Shown here piece after piece: positions 33,953 to 48,742 of a DNA stretch of 64,000 nucleotides (the first letter of the stretch is position 1; each line of letters opens with the position of its first letter). The position numbers and the translations under genes were made by a program. The stretch comes from Marmoricola sp. (GTDB lineage Bacteria > Actinomycetota > Actinomycetes > Propionibacteriales > Nocardioidaceae): the NCBI GenBank assembly GCA_025964775.1, contig JAOPYE010000040.1, positions 327,916-391,915 of the forward strand, written 5' to 3'. Under the pieces are notes generated by a model, which was not told the DNA's origin, searched no databases, and was given only the letters and a program-made list of their open reading frames with translations.

Positions 33953-35155
33953 ATGAGCGACCTGATCAGCCGAACCCGGCGTGACGCGTCTCGCCCGGGC
34001 GAGCCGGGACGCCCGCTGAGCGCCTCCGCAGCGCTCGGCGGAGTCATGGCCGCCGCGGTCTCGCTGGTCCTGTGCATGGCGCTCGCACTGACCGCCTGGT
34101 TCCTCGCCGACGCGGGGGCCCACGGCACCACCACCGACGCCCTGCGCGTCGGCGCCGGCGCCTGGCTCGTGGGTCACGGCTCCCACGTGACGCTGGCCGG
34201 TCTGCCCCTGGGGATGATCCCGCTCGGGCTGACCATGGGCCTGGTGCTGACGGCGTTCCGCAGCGGACGCTGGGCCGCGCGCAACGCCGTACCGGTGACC
34301 GACGACCGGGTGCTTGCCGGTGCCGTGGCCACCTTCACCGGCTCGTACGTCGTCCTGGCCGTCGTCATCTGCCTCGGCGCCGGTACGTCCGGCGCCTCAC
34401 CCAGCCTGAGCCGCACCGTCCTCGGCGCGATCCTGGTCGCCGGCCTGGGTGGCGGGGCCGGTCTTGCGGTCGGGACAGGTCGCTTCGACGCACGCGTCGA
34501 CTCGGTGCCTACCTGGGTGCGTGAGCTCGTCGTGGGTGCGTTCGTGGGTGCCTTCGCGCTGCTCGCCGCGGGCGCGCTGCTGGTGATGGGCTCGCTGCTC
34601 TTCTCGTTCAACGAGGCCGCCACGATCCTCTCCGACCTGCACCTCGGGACCGGCGACGCCCTGACCTACACGTTCGTGATGGCGCTGCTGTCGCCGAACG
34701 CCGCGCTGCTCGGCAGCTCCTACCTGCTAGGCCCCGGGTTCGCGATCGGAGCCGGTACGACGGTCTCGCCGACGGCGATGTCCCTCGGTGCGATCCCGGC
34801 GTTCCCGCTCCTCGCCGCCCTCCCGCACGAAGGCCCCACTCCTGGCTGGCTGGCCATCTTCATGGGTGTGCCGGCACTGTGCGCAGCCGTCGGCGTGGCC
34901 AAGGCTCACCGGTCGAGCGCCCCGCTGCCCTTCGACCTGGCCGCGCTGCGCGGCGCCGGCGCCGGTTTCGGAGCGGGTGTCCTCATCACGATCGCGATCT
35001 CGCTGGCCGGTGGGCCGATGGGTACCGGCCGGATGGCCGACATCGGTGCGCACACCGCGGAGATCCTGGTCTTCGCCACCGGAACCATGAGCTTGGGCGG
35101 ACTGCTCGGCGGGGTGTTCGAGACCTGGTGGCTGCGCCGAGGCGCTCGCACCTGA
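33953..35155 (+). CDS. DUF6350 polytopic membrane protein
   Basis: A 400-residue membrane protein with about eight to ten hydrophobic segments, starting MSDLISRTRRDASRPGEPG. Motifs such as PNAALLGSSYLLGPGFAIGAG and AIPAFPLLAALP are those of the DUF6350 family, which sits upstream of purN in most actinobacteria and has at times been labelled cell division protein PerM. Function is not established. It ends 16 bases before purN, in the same direction, and likely shares its transcript. Confidence 0.85.
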   Translation: MSDLISRTRRDASRPGEPGRPLSASAALGGVMAAAVSLVLCMALALTAWFLADAGAHGTTTDALRVGAGAWLVGHGSHVTLAGLPLGMIPLGLTMGLVLTAFRSGRWAARNAVPVTDDRVLAGAVATFTGSYVVLAVVICLGAGTSGASPSLSRTVLGAILVAGLGGGAGLAVGTGRFDARVDSVPTWVRELVVGAFVGAFALLAAGALLVMGSLLFSFNEAATILSDLHLGTGDALTYTFVMALLSPNAALLGSSYLLGPGFAIGAGTTVSPTAMSLGAIPAFPLLAALPHEGPTPGWLAIFMGVPALCAAVGVAKAHRSSAPLPFDLAALRGAGAGFGAGVLITIAISLAGGPMGTGRMADIGAHTAEILVFATGTMSLGGLLGGVFETWWLRRGART

Positions 35156-35171
35156 CCGGTAGCCTTTCGCC

Positions 35172-35789
35172 GTGCCCGCTTCCCGCCCGACACGTCTGGT
35201 CGTCCTCGTCTCCGGCGCGGGCACCAACCTCCAGGCAGTGATCGACGCGTGCGCGGATCCGGCGTACGGGGCGACGGTGGTGGCGGTCGGCGCGGACCGC
35301 GACGGCATCGAGGGGCTGGCGCGCGCCGAGCGCGCCGGCATCCCGACCTTCGTCCGCAGGGTCGGCGACTTCACCTCGCGAGGCCACTGGGACCTGACGC
35401 TGACCGACACCGTGGGGGCCTTCGAGCCCGACCTGATCGTGCTGGCCGGCTTCATGAAGCTGGTCGGTACGCCGTTCCTCGAGCGGTTCACCGCCAAGGT
35501 GGTCAACACGCACCCTGCCCTGTGTCCGTCGTTCCCGGGAACCTCCGGTCCAGCCGACGCCCTGGCCTACGGCGTCAAGGTCACCGGCGCGACGCTGTTC
35601 GTGGTCGACGAGGGGGTCGACACCGGCCCGATCATCGCCCAGACGGTGGTCGAGGTGGCCGACGACGACGACGTCGAGAGCCTGCACGAACGCATCAAGA
35701 CAGCCGAGCGCGCCATGCTCGTCGACAGCGTCGGCAGGATCGCCCGGGAGGGCATGACCGTGTTCGGGAGGCAGGTTCGCTTCGGATAA
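35172..35789 (+). CDS. purN: Phosphoribosylglycinamide formyltransferase
   Basis: A 205-residue enzyme of purine synthesis that transfers formyl from 10-formyl-THF to GAR. LVVLVSGAGTNLQAVIDA is the GAR-binding P-loop. FMKLVGTPFLERF, VVNTHPALCPSFPG with the catalytic Asn/His pair, and VDEGVDTGPIIAQ with the catalytic Asp complete the site. GTG start. The next gene is purH, with a ZTP riboswitch between them, and folD downstream renews the folate. Confidence 0.96.
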   Translation: MPASRPTRLVVLVSGAGTNLQAVIDACADPAYGATVVAVGADRDGIEGLARAERAGIPTFVRRVGDFTSRGHWDLTLTDTVGAFEPDLIVLAGFMKLVGTPFLERFTAKVVNTHPALCPSFPGTSGPADALAYGVKVTGATLFVVDEGVDTGPIIAQTVVEVADDDDVESLHERIKTAERAMLVDSVGRIAREGMTVFGRQVRFG

Positions 35790-35795
35790 GATCGA

Positions 35796-35883
35796 GGCAC
35801 ACGACTGGCGAAGGTGGGCAACCACCGGGGAGTGCCCCGCGTTCCTGGGGGAGAGTCGGGTGCATCGAACGCCTGGGTGCCCC
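35796..35883 (+). ncRNA. ZTP riboswitch (pfl motif) before purH
   Basis: Between purN and purH the sequence shows the conserved pfl core: stem GGCAC (35796) / GTGCC (35832), ACGACTGGCGA, hairpin GGTGG-GCAA-CCACC, then CGGGGAG, and downstream the CGCCTGGG element at 35870. ZTP riboswitches sense ZMP/ZTP, the purine intermediate that builds up when formyl-folate runs short, and typically turn on purH and folate genes. PurH uses ZMP directly, so the logic fits. The ligand was not tested; the call rests on the consensus. Confidence 0.92.
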
Positions 35884-35912
35884 GCAACACCCACGACGCT
35901 GAGGAGTGCCCT

Positions 35913-37523
35913 ATGAGCCAGTCCGACCAGATCCCCCTGGATCGAATTGAAATCCGCCGGGCCCTGATCTCGGTCTACGACAAGACCGGTCTCGAGGACT
36001 TGGTGCGCGGGCTGGCCGCCGCTGGTGTCGAGCTCGTCTCCACCGGCGGTTCGGCTGCCCTGATCGACGCCCTGGGCCTTCCGGTCACCAAGGTCGAGGA
36101 GCTCACAGGCTTCCCGGAGTGCCTGGACGGCCGGGTCAAGACGCTGCACCCGCGCGTGCACGCCGGCATCCTGGCAGACCGCCGTCTCGAGTCGCACGTC
36201 GCCCAGCTGGCCGAGCTCGGTGTCGAGCCGTTCGAGCTGGTCGTGTCCAACCTGTACCCGTTCACCGCGACGGTCGCCTCGGGTGCCTCGCCGGACGAGT
36301 GCGTCGAGCAGATCGACATCGGCGGTCCGTCGATGGTCCGCGCTGCCGCCAAGAACCACCCGTCGGTCGCGATCGTCACCTCACCCGACCGGTACGCCGA
36401 CACCCTGGCAGCCCTCGCGGCCGGTGGCTTCACCCTCGAGCAGCGCAAGGCCCTGGCCGCCGAGGCCTTCGTGCACACGGCCACCTACGACGTGCACGTC
36501 GCGTCCTGGATGGGCAGCGTGCTCACCGACTCGAGCGAGGGCACCGGGTTCCCCGCCTGGATCGGCGGCACCTACGAGAAGGCCGGTGTGCTCCGGTACG
36601 GCGAGAACCCGCACCAGCCGGCTGCCCTGTACCTCAATGGCTTCGGGCCGACGGGCATCGCCCAGGCCGAGCAGCTGCACGGCAAGGAGATGTCGTACAA
36701 CAACTACACCGACACCGACGCCGCCCGCCGCGCCGCCAACGACTTCACCGAGCCCGCCGTGGCGATCATCAAGCACGCCAACCCGTGCGGGATCGCGATC
36801 GGCGCGGACGTCGCCGAGGCCCACCGCCGGGCCCAGGAGTGCGACCCGGTCTCCGCGTTCGGCGGCGTGATCGCCTCGAACCGGCCGGTCTCGGTCGAGA
36901 TGGCGAACCAGGTCGCCGAGGTCTTCACCGAGGTGATCGTCGCGCCGGGCTACGAGGACGGCGCGGTGGAGATCCTCGCCCGAAAGAAGAACATCCGGAT
37001 CCTCCTCGCCCCGACCGATCCCGGCTCTCCCGTGGAGACCCGTCCGATCTCCGGGGGGCTGCTGATGCAGACCGTCGACCACGTCGACGCCGAGGGCGAC
37101 GACCCGACGACCTGGACGCTGGCGACCGGCGACGCCGCCGACGAGCAGACGCTCGCCGACCTGGCGTTCGCCTGGAAGGCGTGCCGCGCTGCCAAGTCCA
37201 ACGCGATCCTGCTGGCGAAGAACGGCGGCGCCGTCGGGATCGGCATGGGACAGGTCAACCGGGTGGACTCGTGCAAGCTCGCGGTCGAGCGCGCCAACAC
37301 CCTCGCCGAAGGCCCGGACGGTGCTCTTGAACGAGCTCGTGGTGCCGTCGCGGCCTCGGACGCGTTCTTCCCGTTCGAGGACGGCCCGCAGATCCTGATC
37401 GAGGCCGGCGTGGCCGCGATCGTGCAGCCCGGCGGCTCCGTCCGCGACGAGCTGACCATCGAGCTCTGCAAGCAGTACGGCGTGACGATGTACTTCACGG
37501 GTACGCGGCACTTCTTCCACTGA
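35913..37523 (+). CDS. purH: Bifunctional AICAR formyltransferase / IMP cyclohydrolase
   Basis: A 536-residue enzyme for the last two steps to IMP. The N-terminal IMP cyclohydrolase domain ([35 protein letters not shown]) is followed by the AICAR transformylase domain with [21 protein letters not shown] and [23 protein letters not shown]. The ATG at 35913 follows GAGGAG and lies downstream of the ZTP riboswitch, which should control it. Formyl-THF comes from folate enzymes such as FolD, encoded next. Confidence 0.97.
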   Translation: MSQSDQIPLDRIEIRRALISVYDKTGLEDLVRGLAAAGVELVSTGGSAALIDALGLPVTKVEELTGFPECLDGRVKTLHPRVHAGILADRRLESHVAQLAELGVEPFELVVSNLYPFTATVASGASPDECVEQIDIGGPSMVRAAAKNHPSVAIVTSPDRYADTLAALAAGGFTLEQRKALAAEAFVHTATYDVHVASWMGSVLTDSSEGTGFPAWIGGTYEKAGVLRYGENPHQPAALYLNGFGPTGIAQAEQLHGKEMSYNNYTDTDAARRAANDFTEPAVAIIKHANPCGIAIGADVAEAHRRAQECDPVSAFGGVIASNRPVSVEMANQVAEVFTEVIVAPGYEDGAVEILARKKNIRILLAPTDPGSPVETRPISGGLLMQTVDHVDAEGDDPTTWTLATGDAADEQTLADLAFAWKACRAAKSNAILLAKNGGAVGIGMGQVNRVDSCKLAVERANTLAEGPDGALERARGAVAASDAFFPFEDGPQILIEAGVAAIVQPGGSVRDELTIELCKQYGVTMYFTGTRHFFH

Positions 37524-37555
37524 CAGATCACAGGTTTCCACGACAGGATGACGAC

Positions 37556-38425
37556 GTGACCGCACAGAAACTCGACGGCTCGGCCACCGCCGCTGCGATC
37601 AAGGGCGAGCTGAAGTCCCGGATCGCGGCGCTGCGCGAGGTCGGCATCGTGCCGGGACTCGGCACCGTGCTGGTCGGCGACGACCCGGGTTCGCGCTGGT
37701 ACGTCAACGGCAAGCACAAGGACTGCGCCGAGGTCGGCATCGAGAGCATCCGGGTGGACCTGCCCTCCACGGCCAGCCAGGAGGAGATCGAGGCCGCCGT
37801 CACCGAGCTCAACGACAACCCCGCGTGCACCGGCTACATCGTGCAGCTGCCGTTGCCGAAGGGTCGTGACGAGAACAGGGTGCTCGGCCTGATCGACCCG
37901 GCCAAGGACGCCGACGGGCTGCACCCGACGAACCTGGGCTGGCTGGTCCTGGGCAAGGAAGCCCCGCTGCCCTGCACGCCGTACGGGATCGTGGAGCTGC
38001 TGCGCCGCCACGGCGTCGAGATCGCCGGTGCCGAGGTCGTCGTGGTGGGCCGCGGGATCACCGTCGGCCGACCGATGGGCCTGCTGCTGACCCGGCGTTC
38101 CGAGAACGCCACCGTGACGCTGTGCCACACCGGCACGGTCGACCTGGCCGCACACGTGCGCCGGGCCGACATCGTGATCGCCGCAGCCGGGGTCCCCGGG
38201 ATCATCACCGCGGACATGGTCAAGCCGGGCGCTGCTGTCCTCGATGTCGGGGTCTCCCGGGTCGACGGCAAGATCGCCGGTGACGTGGCTGACGACGTCT
38301 GGCAGGTCGCCGGCTGGATCTCGCCGAACCCCGGGGGAGTGGGCCCGATGACGCGCGCGATGCTGCTCGCCAACGTGGTTTCCATCGCCGAGCAGCAGAG
38401 CGTGGAAGGCTCCGTCGCCCGGTGA
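37556..38425 (+). CDS. folD: Methylene-THF dehydrogenase / methenyl-THF cyclohydrolase
   Basis: A 289-residue bifunctional enzyme making 10-formyl-[21 protein letters not shown] contains the catalytic Lys pattern. [34 protein letters not shown] and [17 protein letters not shown] (NADP binding) match FolD. The GTG start follows AGGATGACGAC. It overlaps the DUF3017 gene by four bases. It supplies the one-carbon unit used by PurN and PurH in the same cluster. Confidence 0.96.
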   Translation: MTAQKLDGSATAAAIKGELKSRIAALREVGIVPGLGTVLVGDDPGSRWYVNGKHKDCAEVGIESIRVDLPSTASQEEIEAAVTELNDNPACTGYIVQLPLPKGRDENRVLGLIDPAKDADGLHPTNLGWLVLGKEAPLPCTPYGIVELLRRHGVEIAGAEVVVVGRGITVGRPMGLLLTRRSENATVTLCHTGTVDLAAHVRRADIVIAAAGVPGIITADMVKPGAAVLDVGVSRVDGKIAGDVADDVWQVAGWISPNPGGVGPMTRAMLLANVVSIAEQQSVEGSVAR

Positions 38426-38733
38426 CGTCCTCCGAGCCGGCCCCCCAGACGCCCAGGCGGCGTCCCTCCACCTTTGGCGGCGTGATCTACCTGGTCACCG
38501 TGGGCGTCACCATCGTCGGGCTGTGCCTGGTCGCGTTCGGGCCGTGGCGCCGCGGGATCGCCCTGGTCGGTGTCGGTTTCCTGTTCGCCTCCGGCATGCG
38601 GCTGGTGATCCACGAGGACGAGGCGGGCATGCTGCGGGTCCGCGGCCGCTGGTTCGACGTCGCGGCACTGGCCGGAGCGGGAGTCGCGCTGATCGTGCTC
38701 GCCACCAACATTCCCGACCAGCCGGGTCTGTGA
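38422..38733 (+). CDS. DUF3017 membrane protein
   Basis: A 103-residue protein translationally coupled to folD (GTGA overlap). Three hydrophobic segments are visible: [38 protein letters not shown] and [15 protein letters not shown]. This fits the actinobacterial DUF3017 family found between folD and mdh. Function unknown. It overlaps the next gene by four bases as well. Confidence 0.85.
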   Translation: MTSSEPAPQTPRRRPSTFGGVIYLVTVGVTIVGLCLVAFGPWRRGIALVGVGFLFASGMRLVIHEDEAGMLRVRGRWFDVAALAGAGVALIVLATNIPDQPGL

Positions 38734-39623
38734 CCGTGCGCGCGCCGCTGCGCGTCGGCCTGGCCGGCAACGGTTTCTGGGCGCGCGAGGTGCATGCGAA
38801 GGGTCTGGCTGCGCACCCGGGGATCGAGTTCGTCGGCGTCTACGGTCGCGACCTCGCCAACGCGGCTCATGCCGCGGACCCGCACGGAGTCACGCCGTAC
38901 GACGACTTCGACGCCTTCCTCGACCAGGTCGACGTGGTCGCCTTCGCGCTGCCGCCGTACGTCCAGGCCGAGCTGGCCCTGCGAGCCGCCGAGGCCGGGA
39001 AGCACCTGCTGATGGAGAAGCCGATCGCGCTCGACCTCGGTGCCGCCGACCGGCTGGTGGCAGCCGTCGAGGAGCGTGGCCTGTCCTCGGTCGTGTTCTT
39101 CACCCAGCGTTACGTGACTGTCTGGGAGGACTTCCTGCTCGACGCGATCGCGGCCAAGCCGCTCGGCGGGCGGGCCGACTGGCTCTCGCGCCAGGACGCC
39201 AGCAGCCCGTACGCGAACTCGGTCTGGCGACGCCAGTACGGCGCCCTGTGGGACGTCGGACCGCACATGCTCTCGCAGCTCGTGCCGGCGCTAGGACCGG
39301 TCGTCGACATCGCCGGAAGTCGCGGAGTGCGGGACCTGGTGCACCTGGTGCTGACCCACGAGAGCGGCGCGACCAGCAGGATGTCGCTGAGCCTGACGAT
39401 GCCGGCCGGCACCGTGCGGGTCGGGGTCGAGTTCTGGGCCGAAGGCGGCTGGCTGGTCCAGCCCGAGGACCAGCGTGACCTCGGCGCGGCGTACGCCAGG
39501 ATGGTGTCGGAACTCGTCGCGAACATCGATGCCGGCGAGACCCGGCACCGGTGCGATGTCCGGTTCGGGCGTGACGTGGTCGAGATCCTGACTAGGTGCG
39601 AGGCCGTTTTAGACACCCGTTGA
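38730..39623 (+). CDS. Gfo/Idh/MocA-family oxidoreductase
   Basis: A 297-residue NAD(P)-dependent dehydrogenase. The GTG at 38730 overlaps the DUF3017 stop and gives [19 protein letters not shown], the Rossmann GxGxxG-like motif. [11 protein letters not shown] is the EKP motif, in which Lys is catalytic. The C-terminal half ([11 protein letters not shown]) carries the DxGxH-type motif of the family. The sugar or cyclitol substrate is unknown. The stop codon lies inside an inverted repeat shared with the convergent mdh junction. Confidence 0.85.
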   Translation: MTVRAPLRVGLAGNGFWAREVHAKGLAAHPGIEFVGVYGRDLANAAHAADPHGVTPYDDFDAFLDQVDVVAFALPPYVQAELALRAAEAGKHLLMEKPIALDLGAADRLVAAVEERGLSSVVFFTQRYVTVWEDFLLDAIAAKPLGGRADWLSRQDASSPYANSVWRRQYGALWDVGPHMLSQLVPALGPVVDIAGSRGVRDLVHLVLTHESGATSRMSLSLTMPAGTVRVGVEFWAEGGWLVQPEDQRDLGAAYARMVSELVANIDAGETRHRCDVRFGRDVVEILTRCEAVLDTR

Positions 39624-39720
39624 ACGGGCCCTTTTTCTCCGTTGAGCGGGCCCGATTGTCTGTGGGCGCGGTCACTGACCTGCCCACTCAACAGACAAAT
39701 AGGGCCCGTTCAACGGGTCA
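39615..39720. repeat. Nested inverted repeat at the Gfo-Idh/mdh junction
   Basis: ACCCGTTGAACGGGCCC (39615) and its exact complement (39702) frame the gap. A second direct copy at 39639 extends into GATTGTCTGT, which pairs with ACAGACAAAT at 39691. An inner GTGGGC/GCCCAC pair completes a long cruciform. Both convergent genes stop inside its outer arms, so it probably ends transcription in both directions. Confidence 0.85.
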
Positions 39721-40704
39721 GATCAGGCCGAGCTCGGTGACAGCAGCGCGCTCGTCGGCGAGCTCAGCGGTGGACGCGTCGATGCGGCCGCGGGAGAAGT
39801 CATCGATCTCCAGGCCCTGGACGATCTCCCAGTTGCCGTCCTTGGTCGTGACGGGGAACGAGGAGATCAGGCCCTCCGGGACGCCGTACGAGCCGTCGGA
39901 GCGGACGGCCATCGAGACCCAGTCGTCCTCGGCCGAGCCGAGCAGCCAGTCCCGGGCGGCGTCGACGGTCGCCGAGGCGGCCGAGGCAGCCGAGGACGAG
40001 CCGCGGGCGTCGATGATCGCGGCGCCGCGCTTGGCCACCGTCGGGATGAAGTAATCCTCCACCCACGCCTGGTCGTTGATGACCTCGGCGGCGTTCTTGC
40101 CACCGATCTCGGCGTGGAAGACGTCGTGGTACTGGGTGGCCGAGTGGTTGCCCCAGATGGTGACCTTCTTGATGTCGGTCACCGATGCACCGGTCTTGGC
40201 GGCCAGCTGCGAGATCGCCCGGTTGTGGTCCAGCCGCGTCAGTGCCGAGAAGCGCTCGGCGGGGATGTCGGGGGCGTTGGTCATCGCGATCAGCGCGTTC
40301 GTGTTCGCCGGGTTGCCGGTCACGCCGATGCGGACGTCGGACGCGGCGACCTTGTTCAGCGCCTTGCCCTGGGCGGTGAAGATCGCACCGTTGGCCGAGA
40401 GCAGGTCACCGCGCTCCATGCCGGGACCGCGTGGGCGCGCGCCGACGAGCAGCGCGAGGTTGACGCCGTCGAAGATCTCCTCGGCGTCGGCGCCGATCTG
40501 GACGCCGGCCAGGGTCGGGAAAGCGCAGTCGTCGAGCTCCATGACCACGCCCTCGAGGGCCTTGAGGGCAGGCTCGATCTCCAGCAGGCGGAGCTCGATC
40601 GGGCGGTCGGCCCCGAGTAGCGAACCGCTCGCGAGGCGGAAGAGCAGGCTGTAGCCGATCTGGCCGGCAGCACCGGTCACGGCCACCTTGAGGGGTGCGG
40701 TCAC
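39718..40704 (-). CDS. mdh: Malate dehydrogenase
   Basis: A 328-residue NAD-dependent enzyme. I chose the GTG at 40704 ([20 protein letters not shown]) because GGAG lies five bases upstream and the length suits the family. The nucleotide-binding motif is [27 protein letters not shown] holds substrate-binding Arg; [26 protein letters not shown] and [12 protein letters not shown] with the catalytic His follow. It closes the TCA cycle with the SDH and Icd genes in this window. Confidence 0.96.
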   Translation of the reverse strand: MTAPLKVAVTGAAGQIGYSLLFRLASGSLLGADRPIELRLLEIEPALKALEGVVMELDDCAFPTLAGVQIGADAEEIFDGVNLALLVGARPRGPGMERGDLLSANGAIFTAQGKALNKVAASDVRIGVTGNPANTNALIAMTNAPDIPAERFSALTRLDHNRAISQLAAKTGASVTDIKKVTIWGNHSATQYHDVFHAEIGGKNAAEVINDQAWVEDYFIPTVAKRGAAIIDARGSSSAASAASATVDAARDWLLGSAEDDWVSMAVRSDGSYGVPEGLISSFPVTTKDGNWEIVQGLEIDDFSRGRIDASTAELADERAAVTELGLI

Positions 40705-40736
40705 GTCAACTCCAGGAGTGAGGGTCGGATACGACA

Positions 40737-40770
40737 AACCGACGCTAGCAGCGGGCTGCCAGCGTCGGTT
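40737..40770 (-). terminator. Hairpin terminator of katG
   Basis: AACCGACGCT pairs with AGCGTCGGTT, and inside them GCAGC pairs with GCTGC. The structure lies 37 bases beyond the katG stop and is followed on the minus strand by TTTGTCGT. Confidence 0.85.
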
Positions 40771-40806
40771 CGGTCGGGTCGTGCTTGAGACGGTAGAGCG
40801 TGAGAC

Positions 40807-43388
<2,582 letters not shown>

Positions 43389-43404
43389 GTGGGGAGTCTT
43401 GCCT

Positions 43405-43429
43405 CTTTTCTTGAACGAGTCAAGAAAAG
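43405..43429. promoter_or_regulatory. Perfect palindrome before furA, likely Fur box
   Basis: CTTTTCTTGA and TCAAGAAAAG pair perfectly around a 5-base spacer, 17 bases before the furA start. The AT-rich arms stand out in this genome. It overlaps a TTGACT box, so binding would shut off furA-katG. Confidence 0.82.
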
Positions 43430-43451
43430 GCTGATGCCGCATCCAGACAGA

Positions 43452-44087
43452 TCAGGCGTCCGTCGGGTTCAGCGCCTTGAAGGTGAGGCCGGCGGCGACA
43501 CCGCCGATGACCTGGGCGCCCCAGTAGACCCAGATGTTGCCCCACGGCGAGAGGTGCGACAGGGTCACGCCCAGCGCCACGGCCGGGTTGAACGCGGCAC
43601 CGGAGATCGCGCCGACCGCGACCACGCCGGCGGCGACCGTGAAGCCGATCGCCAGACCGTAGAACGAGTTGTCCGGGTGGTCCTTCGAAGTGGCCACGTT
43701 GAGCACGACGTACGCCAGCGCGAAGGTGAAGAGGATCTCGACGACGAGGGCCATCCACAGGGGCTTGCCGCTCCAGGCGCTGCCGGCGTGGTTGGTGAAC
43801 ATCCACAGACCCAGCAGCGCCGCCAGGGTGCCGCCGATCAGCTGGGCCACGATGTACGGCACGAGGTCGGAGGAGTCGAGGCGGCCGCGCACGAACGCCG
43901 CGATCGAGACGGCCGGGTTGTAGTGGCCCCCGGAGATGTGGCCGCCGGCGAAGATCATCACCATCAGGACCGCACCGATGCCGAGCGGCGCGAGCTGACT
44001 GTGGGTGCTCACGGACGAGATGACCGTGAACACGAGGAAGAACGCACCGATGAACTCGGTGACGTATTTGCGCACGGGCTCGGACAT
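43452..44087 (-). CDS. Aquaporin-family channel with NPA/NPA but no selectivity Arg
   Basis: A 211-residue six-helix MIP channel. NPA boxes are at 57-59 (HYNPAVS) and 167-169 (AAFNPAVA). In classical aquaporins the second is NPAR, where Arg forms the selectivity filter; here it is Val, so the pore is atypical and may pass a larger or different solute. The ATG at 44087 follows AAAGGGAATAGTC. It lies next to furA-katG; a peroxide link is only a guess. Confidence 0.88.
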   Translation of the reverse strand: MSEPVRKYVTEFIGAFFLVFTVISSVSTHSQLAPLGIGAVLMVMIFAGGHISGGHYNPAVSIAAFVRGRLDSSDLVPYIVAQLIGGTLAALLGLWMFTNHAGSAWSGKPLWMALVVEILFTFALAYVVLNVATSKDHPDNSFYGLAIGFTVAAGVVAVGAISGAAFNPAVALGVTLSHLSPWGNIWVYWGAQVIGGVAAGLTFKALNPTDA

Positions 44088-44089
44088 GA

Positions 44090-46429
<2,340 letters not shown>

Positions 46430-46442
46430 GGGTTGCCACGCT

Positions 46443-46476
46443 GGTTGAGGAGGGCCGTCAGGCCCGTCTCGAAACC
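46443..46476 (+). repeat. Palindromic repeat, GGGCC/GGCCC stem
   Basis: Same arms (GGTTGAGGA ... GTCTCGAAACC) but with a GGGCC-GTCA-GGCCC centre. It lies 13 bases after the icd stop. Confidence 0.9.
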
Positions 46477-46486
46477 ACGGTCACCG

Positions 46487-46526
46487 GGTTTCGAGACGGG
46501 CGCTGAGCGCCTTCCTCAACCACCGG
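46487..46526 (-). repeat. Palindromic repeat, AGGCGC/GCGCCC stem
   Basis: Opposite in direction to the copy at 46443, 10 bases away, with centre AGGCGC-TCA-GCGCCC. Its TGA is the stop codon of the convergent GNAT gene, giving a C-terminal Gly-Gly. Confidence 0.9.
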
Positions 46527-47646
46527 AGCGGAGCAGGTCACCCGGCACCAGGTCGTAGATCATCGCGTCGTGGCGCCCGTCGCGGCAGATCGTCCCGCCG
46601 CGTTCGGTGCCGACCTCGCGGAAACCGTTGGCCTCGGCCACCCGCCGCGAGGCGGCGTTGTCGATCGCGGAGACCAACCGCACCTTGTCGAGCCCGAGGC
46701 CGCCGTCCTCGGCGTCGATGAAGCAGTGGCGTACGACGAGACGGACGGCCTCGCTCATCACGCCGCGGCCACGCGCGTCCGGGTGCGCCCAGTAGCCGAT
46801 CTCGGGGCCGGTGTGGCTACCGATGTCCATCACCGAGACGACGCCGAGGAGGTCGTCGCTGTCCGGGTCGGCGATCACCCAGTGCACGCCGGTCGCGCGT
46901 GCCATCGAGTCGCTGCGGGTCCGGAGGAAGGTCTGCGCGTCGGCGAACGTGTAGGGGTGCGGCAGCAGGCCCAGCCAGTACACGCTGCGCTCGTCGGTGC
47001 AGGCCTCCTGGACCCGCGGTGCGTCGCTGTCCTGGTGCCGGCGCAGCACCAGCCCGGTCCCGACGATCCGCGGGACGTCGTACCACGCGTTGCGCGGTTG
47101 CCGTACGTCGTCGCGCAGCAGGGATCCGACCCAGGCGTCGGCCAGCCCGTCGCGGTGGTCCATCCAGCGCCGTACGGTGCCGTCGCACGGGAAGCCGAGC
47201 CGCCAGGCAAGCTTGCGCGAGGCCCAGTTGCCCTCCTCGGCCCACCAGATCACGCAGTCGAGGTGGAGCTCGGTGAAGCCCCACTCGAGCAGCAGCCGCA
47301 GCGCGCGCTCGAGGATCCCGTGCCCGCGCGCCCACGGGTGTGCGCCGTAGGCGATCTCCGCGCGGCCGCTGCCCTCGTTGCGCAGACTGACCGTGCCGGC
47401 GTACCGGGCGACGCCGTCGGGGTCGCGCGCCTCGACGGCGAAGCCCCACTCCTGGTCGGTCGCCCAACCACCGGGCATCGCGTGCCGGACGAAACGCTGG
47501 GCGTCCTCGAGGGTGTACGGGTCCGGGACCCGCGTCCAGCGTCGGCTCAGCGGGTCGATCGACTGGTCCAGGCACCCCGGGATGTCGTCGTCGCGGTGGG
47601 CGCGGAGGGTGACGACCCCGTCACTGAGCGTGGGAACGACCTGCAT
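46516..47646 (-). CDS. Tandem GNAT acetyltransferase
   Basis: A 376-residue protein with two GNAT domains of the RimJ type. The first spans about 1-175 ([18 protein letters not shown] entry, [24 protein letters not shown]) and the second about 190-376 ([24 protein letters not shown]). Both keep the acetyl-CoA loop (R/Q-x-x-G-x-G/A as ARGHGI and ARGRGV). The substrate, an amino group on a protein N-terminus or small molecule, is unknown. The last two Gly residues and stop come from the palindromic repeat. Divergent from trpS. Confidence 0.82.
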   Translation of the reverse strand: MQVVPTLSDGVVTLRAHRDDDIPGCLDQSIDPLSRRWTRVPDPYTLEDAQRFVRHAMPGGWATDQEWGFAVEARDPDGVARYAGTVSLRNEGSGRAEIAYGAHPWARGHGILERALRLLLEWGFTELHLDCVIWWAEEGNWASRKLAWRLGFPCDGTVRRWMDHRDGLADAWVGSLLRDDVRQPRNAWYDVPRIVGTGLVLRRHQDSDAPRVQEACTDERSVYWLGLLPHPYTFADAQTFLRTRSDSMARATGVHWVIADPDSDDLLGVVSVMDIGSHTGPEIGYWAHPDARGRGVMSEAVRLVVRHCFIDAEDGGLGLDKVRLVSAIDNAASRRVAEANGFREVGTERGGTICRDGRHDAMIYDLVPGDLLRSGG

Positions 47647-47707
47647 GTGCCGAACCCTGCCAACCGCCAGCACCCGGAGCAACCGGGTTGCCGGATCAAC
47701 TGGAACA

Positions 47708-48739
47708 ATGGCCCCCATGTCTTCGGCACCCACCGCGCTCCCGCGGGTCCTCTCCGGCATCCAGCCGACGGCGGACTCGTTCCACTTCGGCAACTACCTG
47801 GGTGCGCTGCGGCAGTGGGTCTCGTTCCAGGATGACTTCGAGCCGTTCTTCTTCATCGCCGACCTGCACGCGATCAGCGTCTCCCACGACCCCAAGAAGC
47901 TCGCCGACCGGACCCTGGTCTCGGCAGCGCAGCTGATCGCGATGGGGATCGACCCCGAGCGATCGGCGATCTTCGCCCAGTCCCACCTGCCCGAGCACGC
48001 CGAGCTTGCCTGGATCCTGAACTCGCTGACCAGCTTCGGCGAGGCCCGGCGGATGACCCAGTTCAAGGACAAGTCCGCGAAGGACGGCGAGGGCTCCGCC
48101 TCGATCGGCCTGTTGACCTATCCGATCCTGCAGGCTGCCGACATCCTGCTCTACCGGCCGCAGTACGTCCCGGTCGGGGAGGACCAGCGCCAGCACCTGG
48201 AGCTGACCCGCGATCTCGCGCAGCGCTTCAACCACCGCTACAAGAAGACGTTCCGCCTCCCCGAGCCCTACATCCTCAAGTCGACCGCGAAGATCCTGGA
48301 CCTGCAGCAGCCGTCCAACAAGATGTCGAAGTCCGGGTCGTCACCCAACGGCATCATCGACCTGCTCGACGATCCTGCGGTCTCCGCGAAGAAGATCCGA
48401 ACGGCGGTCACCGACTCGGACTCGGTCGTCCGCTTCGACGAGGCCGAGAAGCCCGGTGTCTCCAACCTGCTGACCATCTACTCGGCCCTGACCGGGCGCA
48501 CGATCGAGGAGCTGGTCGCCTCCTACGACGGCCGTGGGTACGGCGACTTCAAGGCCGATCTCGCCGAGGTCGTGGTCGACTTCGTGACGCCGTTCCGCGA
48601 CCGGACCCGCGAGCTGCTCGACGACCGGGCGGAGCTGGACGCCGTCCTGAAGGGCGGCGCCGAACGTGCCCGCGAGGTCGCCTCGCGCACCTTGGCGGAT
48701 GTCTACGAGCGCGTCGGATTCCTCCGGGCCCAGGCCTGA
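47708..48739 (+). CDS. trpS: Tryptophanyl-tRNA synthetase
   Basis: A 343-residue class I aminoacyl-tRNA synthetase that charges tRNA-Trp. The HIGH-type signature is [13 protein letters not shown], and the KMSKS loop is [19 protein letters not shown] and [28 protein letters not shown] are standard TrpRS segments. The start could be the ATG at 47708 or 47717; both give a normal length. It is divergent from the GNAT gene and is followed three bases later by a 2H phosphoesterase. Confidence 0.97.
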   Translation: MAPMSSAPTALPRVLSGIQPTADSFHFGNYLGALRQWVSFQDDFEPFFFIADLHAISVSHDPKKLADRTLVSAAQLIAMGIDPERSAIFAQSHLPEHAELAWILNSLTSFGEARRMTQFKDKSAKDGEGSASIGLLTYPILQAADILLYRPQYVPVGEDQRQHLELTRDLAQRFNHRYKKTFRLPEPYILKSTAKILDLQQPSNKMSKSGSSPNGIIDLLDDPAVSAKKIRTAVTDSDSVVRFDEAEKPGVSNLLTIYSALTGRTIEELVASYDGRGYGDFKADLAEVVVDFVTPFRDRTRELLDDRAELDAVLKGGAERAREVASRTLADVYERVGFLRAQA

Positions 48740-48742
48740 GCC

